A stretch of DNA of 64,000 bases from UBA7957 sp965222695 (GTDB lineage: Bacteria > Pseudomonadota > Gammaproteobacteria > Granulosicoccales > Granulosicoccaceae), in assembly GCA_965222695.1 (NCBI GenBank), contig OZ244967.1, positions 1,054,001 to 1,118,000 on the forward strand, given 5' to 3'. How positions within the stretch are numbered: the first letter of the stretch is position 1; every line of letters begins with the position of its first letter. Shown in pieces: positions 41,676-50,381 of this stretch. A model generated the notes under the pieces. That model did no database searches. It was given only the letters and a program-made list of their open reading frames with translations, and was not told where the DNA came from. Both the position numbers and the translations under genes were made by a program.

Positions 41676-42332
41676 CTACTCGTCGCCCATGATGCCCAGA
41701 ATCTGCAGCAAAGAGACGAAAATATTGTAGATATTCAGATAAAGCGAAATCGTCGCCCGAATATAATTGGTCTCGCCACCGCTGATAATCCGGCTGGTGT
41801 CAAACAGGATAAATCCACTCATGATCAATATCACGGCAGATGAAATCGCCAATTGCATGGCGGGGATCTGGAGGAATATATTCAGAATCATCGCACCAAA
41901 TGCCACTAACAGGCCGATCATCAGAAAACCACCGAGAAAGCTGAAGTCCTTACGGCTGACCAGCGCATAACCCGAGAGCCCCAGAAAAATAATACCCGTA
42001 CCGCCCATGGCTGTGGCTACCAGCTGCGGGCCGTTAGGCAAAGAAAGATACATCGATAAAATCGGTCCCAGACCGAAGCCCAATAGACCGGTTATAGCGA
42101 AAACAACCCACAAACCACTGGCGGAATCTTCCGTACGAGGCAGAACAAACCACATTAACGCAATGGCAGCGATTGAACTCACCATCGAAATCATAGGTGG
42201 AACTGCCAACACCATTGAAACTCCAGCCATCAGCGCACTGAACAGCAGAGTCATCGACAACAGGGTATAGGTATTTTTCAATACCTTGTTGGTAGCCAGA
42301 ACACCTGTTTGCTGAATACTTCGTGTTTCCAT
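41676..42332 (-). CDS. Bax inhibitor-1/YccA family membrane protein
   Basis: 218 residues from METRSIQQTGVLATNKVLKNTYTLLSMTLLFSA, with seven predicted membrane segments and a C-terminal ATISLYLNIYNIFVSLLQILGIMGDE typical of the BI-1 family; acidic residues near the C-terminus form the proposed calcium/proton site. YccA interacts with FtsH. The family call is firm. Confidence 0.93.
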   Translation of the reverse strand: METRSIQQTGVLATNKVLKNTYTLLSMTLLFSALMAGVSMVLAVPPMISMVSSIAAIALMWFVLPRTEDSASGLWVVFAITGLLGFGLGPILSMYLSLPNGPQLVATAMGGTGIIFLGLSGYALVSRKDFSFLGGFLMIGLLVAFGAMILNIFLQIPAMQLAISSAVILIMSGFILFDTSRIISGGETNYIRATISLYLNIYNIFVSLLQILGIMGDE

Positions 42333-42587
42333 TATCACTCCTCTTAAAAAAATCAATAGCGGACAAATGACCCGATTTCCTGATCATTATAGTCAGACAT
42401 TGGCGGTCAGTTAAGTCCATTAGTATGAATTTACCGTTACGCGTTCCTTAACACTTGAAAAATAAGTGCCAGAACACGAGATTTCAATAGTTTATCCGGG
42501 ATAGTCACCTAAGAATCGAAAAAGTCCTTTGAAATCCCCTCTGAGAGTAGCATTTTTGCCTAATTTTCAGTATTATGCGCCGCTTCC

Positions 42588-42678
42588 GGAGAGGTGGCTG
42601 AGTGGTCGAAAGCGGCGGTCTTGAAAACCGTTGAAGGTTTGTAGCCTTCCCAGGGTTCGAATCCCTGCCTCTCCGCCA
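42588..42678 (+). tRNA. tRNA-Ser (anticodon TGA)
   Basis: A 91-nt cloverleaf including encoded CCA (42676-42678). The acceptor stem is GGAGAGG/CCTCTCC; the anticodon loop CTTGAAA has anticodon TGA; a long variable arm and GGTTCGAATCC T-arm identify a serine tRNA. It is the likely integration site of the adjacent island. Confidence 0.95.
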
Positions 42679-42711
42679 TCTCACAATCTCAGATAATCTA
42701 AGAAACACTAT

Positions 42712-42737
42712 AAACCCGCATTCTAGCAGGTTTTTTT
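42712..42737 (+). terminator. Terminator after tRNA-Ser
   Basis: AAACC-C-GC and GC-A-GGTTT form an imperfect stem (7 bp with one C-A mismatch) followed by seven Ts. Confidence 0.6.
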
Positions 42738-42779
42738 ATGCCCTTGATGTCTATGTTAGTCCATGGTTGTCTATTGACA

Positions 42780-42799
42780 TACCAACAAATGTGTTGGTA
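42780..42799. promoter_or_regulatory. TACCAACA palindrome upstream of the integrase
   Basis: TACCAACA (42780-42787), 4 nt, then TGTTGGTA (42792-42799); a third TACCAACA occurs at 42823-42830. It may bind the integrase or an excisionase, or be an operator for int. Confidence 0.5.
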
Positions 42800-42801
42800 C
42801 T

Positions 42802-44047
42802 TTGATGTTACCGGCTCGGAGATACCAACAATTGAAGCTTACTGCCACTGCAATTAAGAACGCGCAACCCAGAGAAAAGCAGTACAGCATGGTTGATGGG
42901 GGCGGGTTGTACTTACTGGTCAAGCCAAACGGCGGTAAATACTGGCGCTATAAATACAGGCACAATGGCAAGCAGAAAACACTCGCTATCGGCACTTTTC
43001 CGAAGTTATCCCTGAAAGATGCACGAACGGTACACCAAGAGGCAAGGCGGCAGATCGTTGAGGGAATAGACCCCACATATCAACGACAGCTTGATAAAGC
43101 ACTGAAGGTCGAACAGGCCCAGAATAGCTTTCAGGCGGTTGCTCTTGAGTGGCTGAACAAGCAAAAACCCATACTGGGCGCAGAGTCAATATCAAAATGT
43201 CGAAGGTCGTCTGCGCAATTATCTGTTTGACTACCTGGGCAATCGTCCGATTGCTGAAATAACGGCGCCTGAATTACTGACCGTGCTAAGAAAGATAGAG
43301 TACGCAGGCCATCATGAAACCGCGCATCGAGTCAGGTCGCTGTGTGGGCAGGTATTCCGTTATGCCATAGTGACCGGCAGGTCAGAGCGAGACCCATCTG
43401 CAGATTTGAAAGGTGCACTAACCACGGTTAAGGCCACCCGTTTTGCCACTATCACCAATCCGTTGGAAGTAGGTGGCCTGCTACGTGCCATAGATGATTA
43501 CTCCGGCGATTTTTTAACAAAGTGTGCTCTTAAACTTGCAGCACTGGTATTCGTTCGCCCAGGAGAACTACGCCATGCTGAATGGTCGGAATTCGACTTC
43601 GATAAACAAGAGTGGTTGATACCGGGTGAAAAAATGAAAATGAAGGACGACCATATTGTCCCACTCTCCAGGCAAGCAATGGCTGTATTACCGGAGATAA
43701 AACCACTAACCGGTAACGGGGCGTATGTCTTCCCATCAATGAGAACGAACAGGCGGCCAATGTCGGAAAATACCGTGAACGCTGCGCTCAAGCGTATGGG
43801 CTACACCAAAGAACAAATGACCGGGTATGGGTTCAGGGCAATGGCCAGCACGATGCTGAACGAACAAGGCTTTGATGCGGACTGGATCGAGGTACAGCTA
43901 GCACACGCTGAAAGAAATAAGGTCAGGGCGGCTTACAATCGGGCCAAATACCTGCCACAACGTAAAGGCATGATGCAGCATTGGGCGGACTATCTGGAAA
44001 GCCTGAAAGTCGGCGCCGAGGTCGTTCCAATCAGGAAGCAGAACTAA
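42802..44047 (+). pseudogene. P4-type tyrosine integrase, frameshifted
   Basis: Two frames together make a typical integrase of about 415 residues: first 42802-43230 (arm-binding DUF4102 domain, KLTATAIKNAQPREKQYSMVDGGGLYLLV), then from about 43200 in the next frame to 44047 (core and catalytic domains). The join lies near TCAAAATGTCGAAGG at about 43192-43206, where one base is gained or lost. Catalytic features kept are Arg in FVRPGELRHAEW, Arg in YGFRAMAS, His in QLAHAE and Tyr in AAYNRA; the first box-II histidine is Tyr. It follows tRNA-Ser, as expected for an island integrase. Confidence 0.9.
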
Positions 44048-44539
44048 TCAGGTTTCACTGCCTAGGGTAGCTCCTGAAAAGCTGGGCACTTTCACCAGTT
44101 TGGCAGTGATTTTATTTGAAAGCGTGCACGTAGGAAGAGTGCGAATGGTGGCTACAGATCCCTTCTGTGCTAGAGCGGCAAGGCGATTGGCATTGTCTTT
44201 TGCATTCTTGGCCGTCACACGTGCCTGATCTACCGCTGCCTTGGCATTTTCAAGCTGTAATTCCAAAGCCTTGCTGTCGAGTTCGGCAATGATATCGCCG
44301 ACTTCCACCCTTTGTCCGACGCTGAGATTAATCTCGCCCAGTTTGCCGCCCAATTCAAAGGATAAAACGGAAATGTCGGCAGGTTGCAAAACGCTGGGAT
44401 AGCGCCTGAGCGTGGTTTTTTCCGTCTCCGCGATAAGCACGGTTTTTAGCCCCCGTACCGGCTTCGCGGTTTCTTCCGCCTTGTCACTAGAGCATGCTGT
44501 AAGTAAAACGAATAAAAATAATAAATAGAAAACGCGCAC
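44048..44539 (-). pseudogene. Truncated efflux RND periplasmic adaptor
   Basis: About 135 N-terminal residues of a membrane-fusion protein: lipoprotein signal (lipobox LLTACSSD), lipoyl half-motif LSVGQRVEVGDIIAELDSKALELQ and the start of the coiled-coil hairpin (DNANRLAALAQKGSVAT). After this, homology stops and about 30 unrelated residues lead to a stop, immediately beside the integrase gene's end. The gene appears cut, perhaps by the recombination that made the island. No pump gene follows. Confidence 0.75.
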
Positions 44540-44851
44540 GGTTTATTCCCTGATGCTGCCCTTTGGTTTTTTTGGAATCTGACACAGATTTTTGCCAAAG
44601 GCAAGCACAGGAAAATCTGGACAGAGTACTGGATCTAAACCGTATCGAAAAGCTTTTGATATTGCGGGTAAATTTTTTCCGGAAAAAAAGTTCAGCTGTA
44701 TTGCGCAAAGTACGGCGGCTATGCCTGAGCAGTTGTTCTAAGATTTGTTTCGATTCGGCAGCGATTGCCTGGACATTAATAAATTCGATCAGATTGGAAT
44801 TATCCTGTAAAGGCCTATCGGCGTGTATCTATTGAGACCTTGAGGTTCTAT
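44540..44851. other. Gene-free stretch before the IS element
   Basis: About 312 bp. Open frames on both strands here lack recognisable domains or ribosome sites and are not called. The end holds the left copy of the target duplication, AGGTTCTAT (44843-44851). Confidence 0.5.
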
Positions 44852-46459
44852 CAGCAATTCCCGACCAACAGGTAACGTATTGATATTATGGATATAAATT
44901 CGTTCGAGAAAAACAGCTCTTCGTAAACTATCCTCAAGGAGCAAGATCCTTTGTTGATGTTTACCCTATGGCTGCCCCTGAACCACGCTTGCGAAAAGAT
45001 TTATCTCTACCCGGTTTACTTAACAGCGTATTCCAAAGCTTCAATGCGATACCTGACACACGTCGACAGGCCAGTATTGAACATACCCTGACCGATACAT
45101 TGCGTGCCGCTTTCGCGATGTTCAATTTAAAATACCCCTCGTTGTTGAGCTTTGAAAACGATAACAAAATTGATCCGCTTGTTCAGCATAACCTGTCGAC
45201 GCTTTACGGTGTCCAGCAAGTACCGTCTGATAGCCAAATGCGCAGCATTCTCGATACGGTTGATCCGGCTGAATTACGCGGCACTTTCCGCACCCTGCAC
45301 AGTGCGCTGCAACGCGGTCAGGTGTTGAACGATTATTTGAGCTTCGATGGTCGTTATTTGTTATCCATCGACGGCACAGGCTTGTTCTCATCAACCCGCG
45401 TCAGTTGCCCTCACTGTTGCATGAAGAAACGACGTCAAGGTGAGGATGAATTTTATCATCAATTGCTCGCCGCCGTGATCGTACACCCGGATCGCAAAAC
45501 CGTCTTACCGATCGACTTTGAACCCATCACGCGAGCCGATGGAAATAAAAAAAATGACTGCGAGCGCAATGCGGCCAAACGACTTGTGTACAGCATCACC
45601 AACGCTTATCCCAAGCGGTGCTTTATTGTGCTCGAAGATGCACTGGCGGCCAACGGGCCACATGTTGCTCTTTTAACGCAGCAGGCTATGGATTTTCTCA
45701 TTGTGGCCAAACCTGCGGGCAATGCCAGCTTATTTGAGTCGGTCAATCAACGGCTTGTCGATGATGAGCTTGAGCAGTGGGAAAGCGGTGAACAACACAA
45801 CGGTACCGCTTGTGGCTATCGCTTTACTCACCATCTACCCCTGAATCTTTCACACCCTGATGTTCAGGTCAACTATCTGGAGTATTGGGAAGTTGATGAC
45901 AAGGGAAAGGAGCGCGTATGGAGCTGGATCACCAGTCTCGATATCACCCACGATAATGCCCTTGAAATGGCACGGGCGGCTCGGGCACGGTGGAAAATAG
46001 AAAATGAAACCTTTAACACCCTCAAGAACCAGGGGTACCATCTGGAACACAATTACGGTCACGGTAAACAGTATTTGTCCAGTACACTGGCGGGTTTGAT
46101 GCTGCTGGCCTTTCTGGTAGATCAGATCCAGCAGCAAGCCTGTCGTGTCTTTCAACGTGCACTTGAAACCTATGAGTCGCGCCGAAAACTGTGGGAACGG
46201 CTCCGGGCGCCTTTCTTTACATTCTATTTATCCGATTGGGAGAGTTACCTCACCGCTTGGGCTTATCGAACAGGTTTTAACACGCCACCTGCACCGAATA
46301 ACTCAAGTTAGAACGTAGACGTTGATGTCTGCACCTGGTTCTTACATAACAAATTTCCCTCTCAAATATACAGCCTTACACAAGGTATTGGGTTATTATT
46401 GCTGAACAGTTTGAATCAGCATTTATATTGCAAGGTTGGGTATTGACCGGGAATTGCTG
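44852..46459 (+). mobile_element. Complete insertion sequence, 1608 bp, with 9-bp target duplication
   Basis: Left end CAGCAATTCCCGACCAACAG and right end (read inward) CAGCAATTCCCGGTCAATAC are imperfect inverted repeats, with 12 identical terminal bases. AGGTTCTAT flanks both sides (44843-44851 and 46460-46468). One transposase gene fills the interior. Intact ends, target duplication and ORF suggest a recent insertion. The family is a DDE type I cannot name with certainty (ISNCY/IS4-like). Confidence 0.88.
44968..46311 (+). CDS. DDE transposase of the 1.6-kb IS
   Basis: 447 residues. Candidate acid residues are in YLLSIDGTGLFSS, FIVLEDALAANGPH and the C-terminal RARWKIENETFNTLKNQGYHLEHNYGHG (the Y/R-W-x-I-E type signature). 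A CPHCCMKKRR cysteine cluster (about residues 149-157) may bind zinc. No frameshift or stop, so it appears functional. It lies within the inverted repeats described for the element. Confidence 0.88.
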   Translation: MAAPEPRLRKDLSLPGLLNSVFQSFNAIPDTRRQASIEHTLTDTLRAAFAMFNLKYPSLLSFENDNKIDPLVQHNLSTLYGVQQVPSDSQMRSILDTVDPAELRGTFRTLHSALQRGQVLNDYLSFDGRYLLSIDGTGLFSSTRVSCPHCCMKKRRQGEDEFYHQLLAAVIVHPDRKTVLPIDFEPITRADGNKKNDCERNAAKRLVYSITNAYPKRCFIVLEDALAANGPHVALLTQQAMDFLIVAKPAGNASLFESVNQRLVDDELEQWESGEQHNGTACGYRFTHHLPLNLSHPDVQVNYLEYWEVDDKGKERVWSWITSLDITHDNALEMARAARARWKIENETFNTLKNQGYHLEHNYGHGKQYLSSTLAGLMLLAFLVDQIQQQACRVFQRALETYESRRKLWERLRAPFFTFYLSDWESYLTAWAYRTGFNTPPAPNNSS

Positions 46460-46468
46460 AGGTTCTAT

Positions 46469-47041
46469 CAGCTAACACAGTCGGTCCTGAAAACGCCTTT
46501 TTTGCGCACCACTTAATCAAAATTCATTTAAATATGCTTCATCGCTACGCTAACTGACAGCCAATCTGCATCTTACAATTATCTGTTTTTGGGTCGATTC
46601 CGGTAGTATTAAACCACTGTGGCATTAATCGAAAATACAGTCCTAATCGCGATTGTATTATCAAAGATGAGAGTCAGTGCCAATTGTGTATTTAAATCCT
46701 GAGGAATCGTCACAAACCGAAAGACGCGACAAGAGGAAACAAGCCGCATAAGACAAACCATGTGAGGCAACAGATATCCTGACAATTACCGCAATATGAG
46801 ATTAGACGACTACGCGGCTTTGTCATTGAGTTCATCCTTGAAGAAGTTGTGAGCCGGAAAATATCGAAAGGCGATAAGAAAGTCAAAAAAAATGTGTCCT
46901 TTTAGAGCTTTGGCGCTATGAGAGTGTCACATTCCCGTGATTGTTGGGCTTCCTGCGTCAGCCCAACTTACAAGGGACATACTATTATTTACATTTCATC
47001 CGTGAGAAAAATCAATGTGCCTAAGGTTGTGTTAATATTAT
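46469..47041. other. Gene-free stretch after the IS
   Basis: About 573 bp of low-complexity, AT-leaning DNA with no supported gene, RNA or repeat. Short frames near 46800-46910 have no recognisable domain. Possibly remnants of decayed mobile DNA. Confidence 0.45.
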
Positions 47042-48046
47042 CTAGACATCATCCGGCTTTTCAATAGCCAATGACAACGTCGGTAACAATATTACTCCTG
47101 TGGTTAATTTAATCAGTTTAAATAACTGGAAAACGATCTTCTTTATTAGCAAGTATCTAGAATTTGTTGATACGGCGCCCCACATGTCTATTCTATCTTT
47201 TAGTCCAAGCTGGTTTGGTGTAAGTAAAACAGGAGAGCAGGCGTTGTTCTTTAGGATCGTAATAATTTCTTTAGCACTTCCTCCTCGGATCCCCTTTCGC
47301 AGTAAACTAGGCCAGCTATCATTCGCTAGTTTTCTTTTTGAGAAGCGGCGAGCATAAAATGAAGCCATAAAATCTGGCATATAATTGATGAAAATAAGTC
47401 CGCTGGTAGTATGGGATTCTATTGGAAACCATCGATAAGGAGTCTGGTTTATAAATAATATGCCTTTTGGTCTCAAATGGCTCCACAGCAAAGGCAAAAC
47501 AGTCTTCCTTTCTTGTGGTAAAAGGTGTTCGTATACTGCATTTAAGAAAATAAAATCAAAGGTGCCAATATCTTCAGATAAGCTATTTCCGTCTGGAGAT
47601 TGAAAAAACCTTACCCTATCCCCGACTTTATAATGCTCTGCCCTTAATTTAGCAATTTCCAGCAGACTCGGTTCTAGTTCAACCCCTGTAATACGAGTAT
47701 CAGGCAGCATTCTGCTTAGAACCATGGTAGATGCTGCACTCCCACAGCCAAAATCAAGAATACTTTTGCCTTTGAATTGTTCTTTATCAGCATAGCCGAA
47801 GACATCATAATAAATATGTTTCTCAACGTATTCAGGCCATTCGTCCCTCATTATTTCATCACAAAGGTATGCAGGCCCCTTGATGCTCAATATTCGTTCT
47901 ATTAAATCAATTGGATATGCGGTTTCGCAAGAACCAAAAGGCATATAGACACTATTATTTTTTAGTTTCACCGTTATTTTGTATTTATCGTTGTCAGCGT
48001 TTTCTACCAATATTTCCGCATCGACGTGATGTAGGGTGTGCGCCAT
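47042..48046 (-). CDS. Class I SAM-dependent methyltransferase
   Basis: 334 residues with GAGGA before the ATG. Motif I is ILDFGCGSAASTMVLSRML (about residue 97), then ITGVELEPSLLEIAKLRAEHY and FDFIFLNAVYEHLLPQERK. The C-terminal 120 residues are basic and AT-rich in codon use, with a hydrophobic tail. Such enzymes often sit in glycan loci; no glycosyltransferase is adjacent. The substrate is unknown. Base composition differs from the core genes, consistent with transfer. Confidence 0.82.
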   Translation of the reverse strand: MAHTLHHVDAEILVENADNDKYKITVKLKNNSVYMPFGSCETAYPIDLIERILSIKGPAYLCDEIMRDEWPEYVEKHIYYDVFGYADKEQFKGKSILDFGCGSAASTMVLSRMLPDTRITGVELEPSLLEIAKLRAEHYKVGDRVRFFQSPDGNSLSEDIGTFDFIFLNAVYEHLLPQERKTVLPLLWSHLRPKGILFINQTPYRWFPIESHTTSGLIFINYMPDFMASFYARRFSKRKLANDSWPSLLRKGIRGGSAKEIITILKNNACSPVLLTPNQLGLKDRIDMWGAVSTNSRYLLIKKIVFQLFKLIKLTTGVILLPTLSLAIEKPDDV

Positions 48047-48344
48047 GTTTGTTCCTCAAATAATTAGTGCGGACAGATGAAATATTAACCTAAGCTTTAC
48101 AGGCGAATTTTAACCACGGCAATTTACCCAATGCAACTGTTAATACCGGAAAGAATTCACGGATATTTGTCGCAACGTCCCAACCCACCCAAAAACAGTC
48201 TCTCGCTTCGCACTCTGAGCGTCAGGTCTCAGTTTGGAGTTTATGAAGGGGATTTAAGCGGGCAACTCGCTACATTTGGAGCGGCGTTTTTACTCTACGT
48301 CAATGGCGTGATCTGGATGATCTCAATAACCAGGCCGATCACTA

Positions 48345-49394
48345 GTAGTCCACCAACATAGGATTGATGGATAATTGAACTAAACTCTTAAATATCAATT
48401 GTAAGCCTTTGATACTTTGGAATGAAAGATGCCAGAAAAAAAGTACTGAGTAAAATTGACCGTACAAGAAAGAAAAGATCTGATCAAGTTGTCAACCCAA
48501 GGTCGGGTGGCTGGGCGTAAATTAATCCATGCCCAAGTGTTACTGCATGCCGATGAAGCTTCAAAATCGGGTTCATTGAAAGATAAGGAAATATCAAGTG
48601 CGTTACATATCAGCCGGTTAACCGTGGAGAGAGTTCGAAAACGTTTTGTTTTAGAAGGGTTAGAATCAGCGCTTAACCCAAAAGTGCAAACACGTCGCAA
48701 GCCCAAGGAACTTGATGGTGAAGCAGAGGCGTTTCTCATTGCAACGGCTTGTTCGCCGGCACCAGAGGGTCGTTCAGATTGGACCTTAAATCTGCTAGCT
48801 GAACGGTTGGTAGAATGTAAAATTGTGGATTCGATTTCAGGAGAATCGATCAGACAGACTCTAAAAAAATGCGCTCAATCCTTGGATGAAAACGTGCTGG
48901 GTTATACCTCCTAAAGAAAATGCAGACTTTGTATGTGCAATGGAAGACATCTTGGAAGTTTATCAACGAAACTATGCAGAAGATGAAGTGTTGGTTTGCA
49001 TGGATGAAACCAGTAAGCAGCAAGTGAAAGAGATTCGCCCCTCACTTGCATTAAGACCCGGTCAGTGTACAAAATTTGATTATGAATACGAAAGAAATGG
49101 CGTGAGTAATCTGTTTATGTTATCAGCACCACTGTAAGGCTGGCGACATGTAAAAGTCACCGATCGACATACTAAGCAAGATTGGGCGCAGTTAATCAAA
49201 GAGTTGGTTGACAAGCACTATCCTGACAGAAAAATCACTTTAGTGATGGATAATCTAAGTACGCATAAATTGGCCTCATTATACGCGACTTTTGAGCCAG
49301 GGGAAGCGAGGCGAATCGCTGAGCAATTGCAAATCCATTTTACACCCATTAAATTGAAATCACTTTATCCATCAAACCTATGTTGATGGACTAC
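48345..49394 (+). mobile_element. Defective IS630-family element, about 1050 bp
   Basis: Terminal inverted repeats of about 30 bp: left GTAGTCCACCAACATAGG at 48345 and the right end reads inward GTAGTCCATCAACATAGG from 49394. TA dinucleotides flank both ends (48343-48344, 49395-49396), the IS630 target signature. The transposase inside is broken. Confidence 0.85.
48456..49386 (+). pseudogene. IS630-family transposase, frameshifted and truncated
   Basis: An N-terminal helix-turn-helix (KEISSALHISRLTVERVRKRFV) is in one frame to about 48900; the catalytic half continues in another (VLVCMDETSKQQVKEIRP, then after a stop at 49135 ITLVMDNLSTHKLASLY). The C-terminus with the final catalytic glutamate (expected HGSWLNxxE) is absent: FTP joins directly to end sequence. 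At least one frameshift, one stop and one deletion make it inactive. Confidence 0.88.
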
Positions 49395-49396
49395 TA

Positions 49397-50381
49397 GTGC
49401 CAACACACCAGTGGTTAACGTCGATGTCCGGAAAATCCGGATTTAACCATCAATCGAGTCTTCAACCTGGAAGCATGAAGCCAAAGAAAATGCCGAACTG
49501 AGGCAGAAGGCAGGCAGCCTGGCTAAACGAACACGACGCCGTGAAAACACATCCACTGCAAGTGCATCATGAACATGAAAGTGACAAAGTTGCACACTTA
49601 ATTAAAACACAGAAATGACTGACTCACTTCAGGTTGACACGTTCCGAACCACACTGGAAGGGTCTATGCGCAGACCCTTCAAGCCGTGGCAGTATTGAAT
49701 TGGGTGTTGCGAACGCTCGAATCGAAAAATTACATCGATTGAAAGAGCTAATGGCTGGGATAAACCGGCTCATAATCGAAGCATATACTTTAAATCGGCA
49801 CAGTTGTAAAAAAGGTTAAAGGTCTTTTTGTAGGAATTCGCTTACACCACAGCGCTCGATTACGTCATCATCATAAATCTTACTCAAACTTGTTCCGGAG
49901 CACAGCGTGTTTGAACGTCATCCGAAACCGCAAGTCTTACGCCAATACTGCAATTCTACCTACTTTTCCGCATTAGTTTTTTTAAAATCCGTTAGTTGAC
50001 TAAATCGGTTGGAATTATCTAGAGCAGAAACATTCTTTTTGAAGTTTGAACTAAACCAGACTCATCGAAAAGTAAGATTAAACGTGCTTCGAAAAGAAGT
50101 ACCTGCTATCCGGTCTTGATGATACTCGGTTGGTATCGTGAATAATACAAATGATTGATTGAAACTGCGATAGTTATAAAAACTTATAATGCAAGACGAG
50201 GAATCTTATTATCGCTCAAGTTATAAGACCACTAAGGTTATCGATTTACGTGACGATATGGTGAATGCACAATAGATTATTTATTGTTGCTATCAAACTT
50301 GGCTTATGGAAACTCTTAATTCGTGCACTAATTGTATTAAATCAATAGGCTCACTAGGAGTGTGTAGAGTGGTATCAAAAT
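49397..50381. other. Degenerate stretch between IS630 and RHS
   Basis: About 985 bp with no intact gene. A short frame near 49460-49570 reads TWKHEAKENAELRQKAG, like the tail of a lost gene; another around 49634-49819 is not convincing. The promoter for the RHS gene must lie in the last few hundred bases, which are AT-rich, but I see no clear box. Confidence 0.5.

Noticed and set aside
44563..44835. 90-codon ORF between adaptor fragment and IS
   Set aside because: No family, no start context; not supported.
48131..48361. 76-codon ORF MQLLIPERIHGYLSQRPN...
   Set aside because: It runs into the IS630 left end, has no recognisable domain and no good ribosome site; probably chance.
49634..49819. 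61-codon ORF in the decayed region
   Set aside because: No domain, no ribosome site and surrounded by remnants; more likely residue of a lost gene.
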